NCBI GenBank assembly: GCA_003864495.1
Contig: ML133454.1
Location: 462,501-526,500, forward strand
DNA from: Nemopilema nomurai
Taxonomy: Eukaryota > Cnidaria > Scyphozoa > Rhizostomeae > Rhizostomatidae
Reading direction: 5' to 3'
Length of the DNA stretch: 64,000 nt
The stretch's first letter is position 1, and each line of letters starts with the position of its first letter. Positions 14,541-35,746 of the stretch are shown piece by piece. The translations under genes and the position numbers were made by a program. A model generated the notes under the pieces. It saw nothing but the letters and a program-made list of their open reading frames with translations. It searched no databases and was not told where the DNA came from.

Positions 14541-14834
14541 TTTTAACTTAAAAACCTGCAATCTTGAACGGAATCTAAGATAACTCTTTGCGCCTGCTTA
14601 ATGACATTATCCGAGAGAGATTTCAAACGTTCTGTCATTGACATAACCTTCTATGAAGGGACCAAAAGGACATGTTCGCCACTTTTGCTGATGCAAATTT
14701 TTCCAAATGCAGAAATTATGAGAACAAATAACGTGCAGAAAGTTTTGCTCTAAAAGTTGAACTAAACTACCAACAACCGTCTGCCAAAATACACTAAATT
14801 TAAAGCTAAGTTGTATAGTACAAGTAAAAATAAA

Positions 14835-23623
<8,789 letters not shown>

Positions 23624-26600
23624 ATAACTTAGTTCTTGTGTCATCCTTGGAAATTGCTGCACTTCTACTAAAAAATTTGATCCATTTTCAAAATGCCTCG
23701 TTTCCGCTCTTAGCATTTTTGGTTGTTAAGGACGCTCGAATGATAACATTGTTCCCCATTAAATGTGTTGCTCTGCATGAAAGTAAATAATCAATGTGAT
23801 TGGTAGTTTTGTTAGTTTAAAGGATTTTGGTAGTTGAATTATGAAAAAGAATTGAACTGTAGCTAAGAAACATCAAAATGGTCAGGCGGGGTAGGGTATG
23901 AGAAGGGGGAATAGTTTGCATCGCATTTCTATTTTTCTAATGATGTACTTATCTGGCAATGCTATTTCTGTATTTAATTGAAAAAACCAAGGCATTCTGT
24001 CTACAGGCCGAGGCATCCTGCAGTCAGACCTTGGTGTATCACCCCTTTGCATCTTTTTTTCTCCTCTTTTCGTGAAATTTGTGGAGGTTATTCCCTATTT
24101 GCAGGGCCGAATCTAAAGGGGGGCGTAAGGGGGTACGATAAGATGCGGCCTTAATTTGGAAGCGGTACTTAACTAGTTTTTGAAAAAGTAACGATACGTT
24201 TCCGAGGGAAAGTTAATGTGCTTATGCAACTTTCTTATTCAACTGGGCTTTCTGTGCATGCTAGAAGTTAAATGCTAGAATTATGCAAGAACCACTGGGT
24301 ACTCGCACTAAAATGATGTAAACATGATGTAGAATACCAACTTGATTTTTATGAACATTGCTGCCGCAAGTAATTGAGAGGAAAGAACGCTCTCGACTAT
24401 AGCAGGGGTTGCCATAATTACTCAGACACGAGAACAATATCGTGCATGATTTTTTTTTAAATTTGCGTTCCTTCGTCCGCTCAGTTAATGTTAACGATTT
24501 GCAATTTGGTTTTGACGTTCAATCATGCCTTGCTGTGACTTCTAAGGCTAGTTATGATTACCTTCATTTTGCTGTGACATACACATGTTCTTATGATTAA
24601 AACATTTTCGCAAACTTTGGGATCAAATTTTGCTCATTTCCCGACGTTTGCATATTCTGACGTGTTTCGAACGAGAAGCGCTTTCCGTATATAATGTTCG
24701 GCTGATCCGTGCTATTTTGAAATCGCAGATTTTCTTGGGCATGGTTTATACAAACTGAGCTATTTACTTTCCAACTCTCATCGTGTTTCAGCTGTTGTGA
24801 AGCATACATTTAGTAAAAAGAAATATACTATCGCAATAATGAATGCTACTTGCAAAATATTTACGCCTTCTTTTCAAGGAATTTATTCTCGTACAAAGTA
24901 CTTCCCGCAATTTCTATGGTCATACTTTTTAGGAAAGCACGATTAGGCTTGAAAACAAAGTATTACAAGTAATTTCAGTTGCGCACTGGCTTGACGTATT
25001 AGTGTGGCTCAGCTCTCGTAGAGAACAGGAGCAGCTGCTGTAAATTCCTGCTCAAATGGACGTTCCCGTGAAATAATAAATAAGAAATAATGGATAGTAA
25101 TGAATAAACCACTAAAGCTTTTAAAGTACACTTAGATGGCAAAGAGGCTAAATACTACGGATGTACCTCTCGGCCTTGTCGCGGGTGAGGAAAGAGAGAT
25201 CTTCTGCTTGTGGAAGTAAACAAGTACGGTCTTAAATTTTGATAAGGTAAATATTGCAGCAGATGAAGTAGTGGATCTTCTTTAGTCCAAGCTACACTGT
25301 ATTCTCCTACACGTGTTGATGAAAGATTGAGATCGGTTACGTAAGGCAGGTCGGCGTAGTTTTAATAATAAAATTTTGATTTGTTCTTGTGTAGAAATTG
25401 TTCAGTTGCTTGAAGAGATTCACCAAATTCTAAACTACCAAAATAGTTTGGTTGTATAGTTTCTGTCGGAAAGAACTATGAAATTTTGCTTGCTATCTTC
25501 TTTAAGAATTATTCTGTACAAATATCTTGCTCAATTGTAATTTCGCCTGTTCTCAGATTTGCAAGTCACTTTAAACACTTCGAACTGAAGTTCTTTATAT
25601 ATCTTCATTTGACTCTCAGTGCATAGCTCACTGTATCTGCAGTTGTCTCACCGTTAAAAATATCTGCTTTAAGAAAAAAGCCATTCACCATAGTTAAATA
25701 AATATATGTATTAAATTCTATATTAAAATATATCTATATATTAAAAGTGTAGGGTTTTTTATCACCTATGGTTCATTGAAAACATATGTTACAGAGGGTT
25801 GAGTGGAGCCTCACCTGAAAGAATTACCAAAAGATTTCAAATTTAATGTACTCGGTAGTAATCGATTAGAAGCTGCGAGCAGGCGAGATGTCTGATATTG
25901 TTTTGAATTGGATAAATTAATAAATTGACACACATTTAGAGGTTTATTTAGAGTGAACAGTCTCTTTAAAGCCATATAACATTGTTCTACCCTCGCACAA
26001 ACATGAAGGATTCCCCCCCGTCATACGCCATCACAACAAAACCAGACCTATTCCACACCTGCTCAAACCTTTGTTAGCCTGCTCATTTTGAGCGGATTTA
26101 TCGCGTCTTGCGTGTAGATCTATTTATCTTGGAAAAGGTGAGTTGACACATTTTTGTTAGCCCTTTCAGTCCGACAATTACATAACTAAATGATGACAAT
26201 TTCGATGAAGTACGATTTTTGTTCTATCTTTTAATGGCATTGGTTCCGTAGAAGTTGTTTTCTAATGATGAGCTGTTCGAAGAAAATGCCTAATTAGGTA
26301 GACTTGTTGCTCCTTTGCTTCCTAAATCTCGAATATTTTGAGCTTTTGACACCCAAAATGAATTTAGCCGCATCGATATTTCCAAAAATCGACATGTATC
26401 TTCATTACTGGGGTTAAACCAGAGCTCTATTTGAAAGGGTGTCCATGCGAAATGAATTGCTTTTAATGAAACTTTCAGATAATTGCTAAAGAGAATAATT
26501 GCCAGATATCACTATTTACACCCATTGCTCACCAATATTGACGCCTTGTTTGATATGACCCGTTAACGCCCAGAATGAGCTTATGCTTATTACCAACTTG

Positions 26601-26705
26601 TTTCCATTACTCAACCCCCCTTCTAGTTCACCGCTTTTCGGAAAACCAAAGAAAAGGTTGTATCACTAGGAAAATCTGAATTTAATTCATTGCATGTCTG
26701 TATAG
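23624..26705. other. Intergenic region between KATNAL2 and the KSR-like gene
   Basis: The gene on the left reads away to the left and the one on the right reads away to the right, so this space holds both promoters. No convincing exon was found, although a KSR first exon may hide here. A G-rich 'gggccgaatctaaagggggg' stretch near 24103-24135 resembles termini of DNA-transposon remnants. An AT-rich patch with TATATA-like runs lies at 25695-25750. No promoter motif can be assigned. Confidence 0.45.
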
Positions 26706-27290
26706 GGGCTCCTGAACCTATACTGTTATCAGCTGGCTATCATCGAATGCCGAAGATGCACAATGCACATGAGTTACCTGAAGGAAGCGCCTCGATGCTA
26801 GAACAGCAACTAGGGCTTTGTTGTGAGCCCCCTAGAATCAGCAATGCAAGCGAATACAGGGGAAACTGTGCTGGCGATTCGATACCAGCAAATCAGCATA
26901 AGATTTCAAATGAGAAGACCACTGCAGTTAAAGTCTCAGTCTCATATGGCGGGGAAAGTACTGACACCAGAGGCAAAAGAAGATTCGGCAAAGGTATTGG
27001 AATGATGAGGAAGCGATTTCTGTTGGTAAGATGCTGTATTGCAGGCAAATTGAGCCTTGACGATTTCCCAGAAGAAGAAATCACCACAACTGCAAGTTCC
27101 AGTTTGGCAACTGTCCTAAGCAATACTGTCACGACAGCTGCCTCCAACACGAGCTTCTCCGAGTCCCCTACGACATTTCTTGCCAACGAAATTACGTCAA
27201 TTTCAAGTTGCAAATGCATTCGAAAAGGACTGGATCCCAGCTTTCTGAAAATTGAAAACCTCAGGATCCAGGCCAAATCCCAAGAGCACA
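26706..27290 (+). CDS. Candidate N-terminal exon of the KSR-like gene
   Basis: An open frame of about 195 codons is bounded by a plausible acceptor (tctgtatag) and a strong donor (gtaagt). It is rich in Ser and Thr and contains KLSLDDFPEEE. The domain is not recognised. It ends one base into a codon, while the next confident exon (28357) must be entered in phase 0, so a linking exon is missing. It could be KSR linker or CA-region sequence, or a separate small gene. Confidence 0.4.
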
Positions 27291-30200
27291 GTAAGTGAAT
27301 TGCATATTTGGCACCTGCACACGAATTTCCAACTTGATTAATCACTGCGAAGACTATGAACCGAACTAAGATTAGCTGCTACTTGATCATTTTATAGCAC
27401 GAATAGAACATTACCAATGCGGGGCTTCTTGCTTTAATGCTGAGCATGGTGGAAGGGAAACCTCCTATTGAAACCTGTACTGATCACAATATACCACCAT
27501 GAGGTTTGCGAACAAAGAGCTTTATTGTACAAGGTCTGGAGGGTGTTGATTGTAGGATGCTATGAGTTCCCATCTTGTATATATCTATATCTATGTTTTT
27601 AACAAGAAGTTTTCAACAAGATTTTTGGCTTTTGAGATTTTTGGCTTTTGAGATTTTTGGCTCTTGAGATGTACATGCGAATATTTAAATTGTCAGAAAA
27701 TGGAAAGGAAGACATTTTGTGCTGTATGACGCAAATTGGAGGTGGCTGTAACTGCATGGCGCATTTAAGCTGTAGATCGTATCACTTTACCAGCAATTAA
27801 TTCCAACGTATAGACCATTTTATTGCAGTGTCAAAATCACAGATGGTCTAGCAAATTTTCGAACGAACGTGAATTCAATTATCAGCCTTGCTTATTTAAA
27901 AAAACAATTTCAGTTTATTCATCGATAATTTTGAGCAGTGTTTCTTAATTGCACAGAGAATCTTTTTATTTAATTTCTTTTTTTCAAGTTTTGTTACAAG
28001 TTATGGCCCTGCTAATTTTTCCCATATCCTTTTTCCAGTTGCACAGTTCTGATCCTCACGTCATCGATGGTAGATGATCCTTTTTGTAGCTGCTAATGTT
28101 CTTTAAGCAGGTTGTTGTTCTCATAATTTATGGAGGTTTTGAGCAAGTGCATGAAAACTGGCTTACTTGTGTGATGTTTAGAGAACTGAGATTGCTACGA
28201 TTCACCTACAGTAGCGGAACAGGTGTAACAAGGTTTTTTGACAGGTATCACAGTCGCGCCAATGTTGTCAAGACACCGATGGTTGTCTCCATTGGTCGTT
28301 TCTTATTTCAAAAACAAGCCAATATGGTAATATAATGCTTTACTTTATTTTGGCAGTTTTGCAAAAAAGAAATGGAAGCTACATTTACAGTCCGTTGGAT
28401 GCAATGGAGCCGAGGTGAGTAGAAGGGATCACATTTTACATCCAAGTCATCCAGTTTCATCTTTTTGTTCGTGGCATGTATACTTCTATTGTCAACCAGT
28501 AATTTTATGCTAGTCTCTAGTTTTCCTTACCTATCTTTCCTGTAGTCCACATTACAAGGACATCTGTCTCTCTTCCAGATCTCCGCTCGCCTCTTTTTGA
28601 TGGCGGCCAGTCCGTGCTTTTACCATTAAAGCAGCTACGAGTCACGTTGCTTCGCATATCCTTCACTACACAAATCCATTCGCTGAATCTAGCCAGTTGC
28701 TTCACCTTATTAGCTCTGTTCATAACAATCAATTTATTGCGTGCAAGCGCCAGGTAATACTATCCAAACTTTAATGAAGCCCCAAATGATTATTTGATCT
28801 CAAAGGCAAAAGGTGGCAATTTCCTTCCTAATGGAATTGTACGAACAGCAAATATTGTTTTTCCAGGTCTCGCTCTCATTCTCGCCAGACGTTCGCCTCA
28901 AGCAGAAACAACACTTTTTCAAGGGTATGCAAGCGTTCTGATAGTTTTATTTTTCTTAATGTTTCACGAACTATGCTACATAAACTACATATTATAAAGA
29001 AAAGCCAGAATGCAATTTTTCGAAATAAGCAAGCTTGTAGTTAGAATCTTTTTGGACCGAGACTTTTTGTCAAAATATTCTCAAGGAGAATGTTTCCACA
29101 TTCCGCCTTTTCTTTTTCTGTCGTAAGCAACAGCTTTTTCGTCACCAAAAATGTCCAATCTAGTCCTTATATTTGCTTTGTTTTTGCGGGTTGTCTCTGA
29201 TCATCGTAGTAAGACTGCATAGTCTGGCGTAAGAGAACCTAAGGAGTCCTTTGGCCTACATAGGGGGAATACCGTAAATCCTCGAATTGGCCCCTCCCCT
29301 CGAAAAAGCCCCCCCCCTCGAATAAGCCCCCATCCTAGAACTATAAACTTTAAATAAGCCCCCCCTTCGAATAAGCCCCCCTCGATTTGTAGATTTTTGA
29401 CTCCTGAGGTTGCCTTTGGCATTTTAGTGGATTACCATAAAAATTTATGTTGTTGTTAATAATTTAATCAAATGTTACTTTATACTTAAATTATTTTTTA
29501 TATTGTGAAAAGATTGATATTTCAAAAATTGTCTTTTTATGTGGCATGTTTCAGGAAATTTTATAAGCCCCCCCCCTCGAATAAGCCCCCCCCTCGAATA
29601 AGCCCCCCCTCGAATAAGCCCCCACCCAAAAATGACAAAAATAAATAAGCCTCCAAGGAGTTATTCGAGGATTTACGGTACCCATGATAAAGAGATGACG
29701 TAGCATTGACCACTGTTGGCACTTGGTGAAAAGACTAACGTAACCTTTTTACCTATACCACCTATTATGAAGGATCCATAATAATTTAAATGATGTTTTG
29801 CTAAGGATTTGTGTTAGATGAAGAAGATGCGCGATTGGCACCTCATACAGCACGACTTGGTAACGCAAATGTTTCCCTTCTAGTCTTCTTCTCTGTCTGA
29901 GTGGCACATTCCTTACGAAGAAATCATGATCGGAGAGATGGTGGCGATAAGCATGAAGGGCCCTGTGTACAAGTAAGCATGTCTGACTGACCTACGTTGG
30001 TGGCTTGCTTACTGGGAGCCAGGCTCGTTGATAGACGGCCTGGGCCCCGGAGCCAAGCTCTGGGGCGGGCCCTTTTGAGCCGCAGTCGAAATATTTAACT
30101 GTAAGACCTATATTTTGCGGGCCGGGCCCCGGACCTTTACGCCGTTTACCCCCCCCCCTCTCTCTCCCTGCTGGGAGCACTCACGTGGTTTGCGCCCTTC

Positions 30201-33200
30201 TAACTACCAGAGGCGATGATATCATGCAAACATATGAAACATAGTTTTCCTAGGCCCACCATTCATTTTCGGATGACGTGAAAGGTTTGAGAGACGCGTG
30301 TTCGTAATTACTATGGAATGTCACAGCACCAAGGAAAGTTATAATTCACGCATTAGAATGTTTATGCTTCTTCTTGAATTGACATGTTTTCTTTGAAAGG
30401 GGTCGTTGGCACGGTGAAGTAATGGTCTTCAGAAACACCAAGACAAGAAAAGACGATTTTCTTAAAGAGGTAACTTTCCTTTATAGTTTGGTAGAAACTA
30501 AAATTGCCAGAAACTTTAATTTTAAAAGCTTACATGGTATACTGTTAGTTAAATTTTCAGGAATTGTAACTTGATTATCAGCACATTTAAATTCGCCTGT
30601 TTTTTTAGGTATCACTTCTTAATCTGATTCGCCACGAAAATATCATTTTATTCATGGGTGCCAGCTTTGAGGGGCCCGAGTTTGCGATTGTCACAAGGTA
30701 CGCATATTTTAAATGGCTATTACAATATTATGATTTTAACGGTATGTGCTGGCAAAATAGCTGCAGGTATTCTAAAGTACCGAATGATATAGGAAGAGTG
30801 GCAATTATCGGATGCATGAGGACGTTTGAAATAATAAAGTTGTAGAAGGGTGAGGGGTAGAAAAAGTGAGTGGAAGTCAAAATCAGAACAGAAATCGATG
30901 AAGAAAATGCTTCAAGCGAGCACGAATATAATACACATGTGGATTTAAACGTGTATTCAAATGATATTCTTTGAGGTTTCATCACTTATGGAAACTATTC
31001 AAAAAGATCCTGGAATGAGAGTTAGGTGCGTGTAGGGGAGCCTTTGAAACTATTAGGCTTAAACGTCGCCCGTATGCAGACAAAAATGAATTATTTACGA
31101 GCTTAGCTTATTGAAGAGGTTTATTTCAGTCCGGTCAAGGGATACAGCTTATACACCCACATTCATGAGAAGAAAACGATGTTTGAGGTGTATTTCAAGT
31201 TAAGCATCTCAATACAGATTGCTCAGGTAAGCTCAATGGCCAACCTTTCTGAAATTTATTTTTTGAAAACTCTCGTTGTTTTTAATTACTGAAAAACAAC
31301 CTTTTACTTTTCAAATGATTTTCGCAAATCGGGCTTTTTACCCTCTTCGGTGTTGTTTAAAGGGAATGGAATATCTACATGCCAAGAAGATTGAGCTTGG
31401 CAAACTGTGTTCCAGAAATGTTTTCTTGGAGTCCAAAGTCAAGATAGCGATGACAGACTTCATAAGCAGGCATATCCCAGTGGTGAAGTAAGGAATCAAT
31501 TACCAATCCTTTTCGATTAGCAAGTGTTCTAAATTTGTTTATTTTTAATTCATTATTTATTGTTATATTTTTTTAATTACCATTTATTTGCAATTTTATT
31601 TTTTGTTGGTAGTTTGTAGGTAAGCACTTTCAAGGTAGTTTGCGAAGAGGAGTAACGTTATGCATAAATACTTGAAATTTTGCAGTGCTTTCGATCACTC
31701 ATTTTGATAGTCACTTTGATAGTCAACACGATTGTTTCTTCATCGTTTTTCTTCAATTTCACTTTCCTTGGAATTAGTGTACTGAGCTATTTAAAATGCT
31801 TAGTTGAATGCTCGTATCACGTCTTCGTTTTGTCGATGATGCAAAATGCCCAATGGTGAAGATAAATAGCCACGAGTTGAATTATGGAAAGATAGCAATG
31901 TCATTGGTGCAATATAATACGAAAATATAAAGAGTAATGGATTCCCAGTTTGCAGTAGCAATTTTGAAAGTGCAGCTCGTGTCATAAACACTACCTGGCA
32001 AAATCATTTCACAAAAAGTTAGATGTTTCCTTTTACCTTGTAAAGAAGCCACTAACAAGCAATTTGATTAAATACTTAATTGACTTGAAAGCCTCTAAAG
32101 AGTTTATGACAGTGATGATGAAGAGAGAAGTGTTGCTTTTAATTGAGACAGTAGGTGCGTATTTATGCAGCACTTTCTGTGAAGGTGCAGACACAGTTTC
32201 TAGAATAGAGTAGTTGTCGGCTTAGAGGTGGATGACACTCTAGGCTTTTTGGAATATTCACATAGTGAACTGATGATCTAGAACGCAATACGCCTATTAA
32301 GTACTTTACATGATATACGGGTCCATCTATTCGAAGCAGCAAGTATCAATAAGAATCCTTTGCGTCTTCTAAAAGCTGCAGCGAATAAAAGCAATCTAGT
32401 GATTTGATGCTTTGTGTTACCACGAAAGCTAGGACACTCTCCAGAACAGGTGAAAATGGTTGACGATTCACCTAATTCTTATGTTTGAGGGAAATTATTT
32501 ATGAAATGTGTAAATATAGAGCTATAATAAGCTGAGTCTACCTCTTGGTCCAGAGACAAACCTCATATCTTACAGAAGGGGATCATTTTCAGAAAACGGG
32601 ACCCCTTTTCGCGAGATGTATAGGGGAGTCATCGGCCATTGTGTCATTGCAATGACTACCTTGTTCTAGTTGTTTGTCTTCAAGTTTCGAGTTGTGACTT
32701 TACTAATTTCTATTTTTACCTCCATAAAGGCAATGCTATGGCTACATCCCTGACCGGCAAATAATGTACTTCAGCCCGGAGATAATGAAGTCTCTTCGGA
32801 TAAAGGACAACATGTTGCTGTGTGATCGGTCTCCTTCGATGGCCGGGGACGTGTACGCATATGGGTAGGTCTATTTCAAAATCAAAGTAACATACAGCAA
32901 TGGAATGGACTGTAGAGCAGAGTATACTCTTCTTCATCGTTCTCTTTCGATTTAGTCCCTAACCAAGGGTCACCACAGCGGATCCTCTATTTCCATTTCA
33001 ACAAGTCCTGCGTGTCTCTCTTTTCTAATCCCAGCTCTTCCCTATCCTCCTTGACCGCATCCATGTAACTCCTCTTTGGTCTTTCTCTTCTCCTCTTTTC
33101 CCGGTAGAATCATGCTCAATACCTTCCTTCCCACATAACCACCTTCCCTCCACTGCATATGTCAATACTAGCTTATTATGCTCTATTCCCTTACAAGCAA

Positions 33201-34574
33201 AGTACAATGAATCCTCCTTAAATGTTGGAGACGTATTCATTCTTAGACAATGAGTTTCTTGATGAGGTTTAGGAGGTGTGACTTCATAGAAATGCGCAGA
33301 AGTAAACTTTGAAAATTAACTCGAAAAGGCGGTTGCCTGGCTGGAGGACAATGCTTGACAGCACAATATTTCAAGAAGCGTATCCTCATCATAATTATTG
33401 ATAAATCCCCCGCTTCTAATCGCTTTACTCTATGCTACTAATTCAGGCAAAATCTTCACAAAAGCCATTATGAAATGCAAACATACCTATCAACGTTGCT
33501 GAATACTTTAAGTAGGCTAAAAGCACTGATCAAGAAATATTTTTAAAATTACATAAAATTATCCCAATTCCTTTCATAACAAGGTATTCCGTTTCAGAAC
33601 AATTTTGCATGAAATATTCTTGGAGGAGTACCCATACGCCGGGGAGCACTTGGAAATTGTCATATGGAACTTTTCCTGTGGAAGAAGATTAAACGGATTA
33701 GACGACATACCGATTGCAGTTGGAAGAGTGAGCAAGCGAATTATATTCTAATCTGTACAGAGTTCATCTTCTTGAGAAAGTCCTGCTCAACTCAATTGCG
33801 GCCAGGAGTGCTAATCACTTGCAACAATATTTTTAGTCTTTCACTCTTCAGCCTTTTCTTATTGTCTCTTGGTGCATTACCATACCCACTTTGTTGTCCA
33901 CCTTTTTGCTTCGAATTTCAGGAGCTATTCCAAATTTGTTGGACGCACGAATCAACAAAGAGACCTACGTTTCAAGAAATCTTGGAAACGCTTCGTAAGC
34001 ACGGAAAAAGGGTTGGTATTGAGTTTTAAGCAAAGGAATGGGTTTGTAGCTATCGATAGTAAAAACAGCAACAACGACCCATATCAAAGAGGTTTTCTAT
34101 GCAAGCTGAGTGCAAAACTCACGGTAGTAATTGTCTTGAAAAATGCCTTGGTTGACTTGAAAATTCTCCTTTCTTTGAGGAATCACTGAAAGAGATCAGT
34201 AAGGGGACTATTTTCTTGTTTTTTTTACTATAGAAACTAAGAGAAAATTTCTTAATTTTGCATAAATCTTTATTTTGCTATCCTTATTGCAAATCTCCCT
34301 GCTGTTAACTGTAAAGACCTAGCTTACAAGGGTTCGAGTAAGTCGCTTACCTTTGTTCATTCTTAAATATGTAAACAGGCTCGGTTGTGCAATCCAATCT
34401 GTTTTTTTGTCAGAAACAAAGCAAAGTGCCAGTCGTGTATGTGAAATGTGTATCTGGTATTAACTTTTCTGATCTATTTTTTCATTTCAGAGACTCAAAA
34501 GACAGCATAGTATTTCACAGCCAAGTGTAATTGACCTTTCTTTGACCAGCTCCGTTATGCAATTCATGGAGTAA
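26706..34574 (+). CDS. KSR: Kinase suppressor of Ras (KSR)-like pseudokinase; 5' half incompletely resolved
   Basis: KSR proteins scaffold RAF, MEK and ERK and activate RAF allosterically. The kinase-like half is clear in exons 29884-29972, 30400-30469, 30609-30697, 31130-31226, 31363-31487, 32730-32864, 33598-33727, 33922-34011 and 34491-34574: 909 bases, all phases consistent, ending TAA. Diagnostic matches are SEWHIPYEEIMIGE, GRWHGEV, RHENIILFMGASFEGPEFAIVT, QIAQGMEYLHAK, RNVFLESKV and the C-terminal RLKRQHSISQP, comparable to the KSR 'RRLSHP' tail. Catalytic motifs are lost. The Gly loop is degenerate, the beta-3 position is VMVFR, HRD is replaced by LGK, DFG reads DFI and APE reads SPE. 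Upstream, exons 28357-28414, 28546-28753 and 28867-28924 join this frame and carry a C1-like remnant. An earlier Ser/Thr-rich exon (26706-27290) probably belongs, but at least one connecting exon and the start codon are missing from the model. If the 34011 donor is not used, the frame stops at 34029. Confidence 0.8.
27620..27667. repeat. 16-bp tandem repeat, three copies
   Basis: Three consecutive copies of gatttttggcttttga, the last with one change. It lies in a presumed KSR intron. No function is evident. Confidence 0.85.
28357..28924 (+). other. Degenerate C1-like and linker exons of the KSR-like gene
   Basis: Exon 28357-28414 reads FCKKEM followed by TVRWMQWSR. It is laid out like the second half of the first Cys pair and the second Cys pair of a C1 zinc finger, with TGG (Trp) where Cys is expected twice. 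It joins in phase to 28546-28753 (HITRTSVSLPDLRSP, comparable with the RTESVPSDI stretch after the KSR C1) and to 28867-28924 (RSRSHSRQTF), which splices in phase 0 to the kinase exon. The middle exon has an oddly hydrophobic second half, so it may be mis-modelled. Confidence 0.5.
29270..29680. mobile_element. TA-flanked terminal-inverted-repeat element (MITE-like)
   Basis: A 411-bp segment opens with TA then CCGTAAATCCTCGAAT and closes with the exact reverse complement ATTCGAGGATTTACGG then TA. This matches a TA target-site duplication and 16-bp inverted repeats, as in Tc1/mariner-type non-autonomous elements. The interior has no coding frame. Both arms carry runs of a C-rich unit (about CCCCCCCTCGAATAAG), all in the same orientation, around an AT-rich core. 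It sits in a KSR intron between the linker and kinase exons. Confidence 0.75.
29995..30185. repeat. GC-rich intronic block with C/T-rich tail
   Basis: This stretch is strikingly GC-rich for the window, with gggccccgg occurring twice (near 30042 and 30123) and a poly-C then CT run near 30149-30168. It looks inserted into the KSR intron, but no terminal repeats or coding frame were found. It may be a fragment of a dispersed element. Confidence 0.35.
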
Positions 34575-34978
34575 CCTCGCAATGAGTTGTCCATCGATAG
34601 GATTGAAACGCTAAGTTCTGGCGAATTTAAAGTTTAAAGAGAGAACCCATCTTTAAAGGTTTCTCAGGTTGTATTTTATACATACCGTTTTATGTGGCGA
34701 TATAACAACACTTATTGTAATTTAATCATATAATGTCAAATATTCATGTTTGACAAGAAATAATGACTTCGGGGATTTTGGCAGAAGCATTATGACAACT
34801 AAACTTTTTGTTGTATGACTAATGATTCCAACAATCGTAGAAATAAGACTGTTAGTTTACAATGATCAGCCACCTAATTTTATTTTGAAGAATAACATTT
34901 CGGGCAACTCTTCGACGTGCTTAACAATTGTATGATGAAGCGAAAATAATTTTCTGTTGGTTGGAAACTCTTTTAGCA

Positions 34979-35124
34979 GATCGTATCAGCCACCAATGCC
35001 AAGATAACATTGTATATAAAATTCCAATTTGAGATGAATGCCATGAATTGGGATCGTATCAGCCACCAATCCCAAGAAAACATTGTATATAATATTCCAA
35101 TTTGAGATGAGTGTCTTCATTTGA
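34979..35124. repeat. 73-bp direct duplication, two copies
   Basis: A unit beginning gatcgtatcagccaccaat at 34979 is repeated at 35052 with a few substitutions and decays towards the end of the second copy. Confidence 0.85.
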
Positions 35125-35746
35125 GTATCATAAAGACCGCCAGGAATGTTTATGAATTAATGGGTATCGTATTAGGGCATTTTAAATTTTTTTGTATTCA
35201 TAAGTGGTTTACTGTGCTCTTAATAATCAAGCTATAAACATTTACGCATTCTACTCTCCGTGCCGGATGGGATTTGAACTTTATCTGTGATAAACTATGA
35301 TTTTGTAACGTGGGATGATTTCCGTACTTAGGACCAAAGGCCTAGGCCAACTTTTTGTCTTGAACAAATACATTACATCGACTTATTACGCAAGGTGAAT
35401 TGACAATGATGTCGTGATAGCCTAGTTGTTGTTAGGGCACTGATGTAGTCCGTCGACATGTTCGGAGGGAAGAGATCGCCACCTTGGCACAAATTCCGGT
35501 GACAAAGACGACGCACCCTTATCGGCGCCCTACTCAAAGATCCGTCACATTTGGCTTTGCATAATTTCCAATTACGGACACCAATAAGGAGCGACACCTC
35601 ATTTTACACGTGACACGAACAGTAAACGGACTTGCGATTGTCACAAGACTATTCTTAGTATAAACACTTTTCTTTTTACGTGAATAACCTTTATAAGAAT
35701 ATTGAGGCTCAAAATTTCTAAAATTTTAGAATAATTTAGAAAAATA

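Larger units (their letters stand above)
13534..14834. other. Convergent 3' untranslated regions of SMG5 and KATNAL2
   Basis: The two genes point at each other across this 1.3-kb gap. No coding potential stands out. Candidate poly(A) signals on both strands lie only about 140 bases apart, so the two transcripts could end very close together or overlap. Confidence 0.6.

Noticed and set aside
29201..29422. Minus-strand 73-codon Gly-rich frame
   Set aside because: It is translation of the C-rich arm of the inverted-repeat element, not a protein gene.
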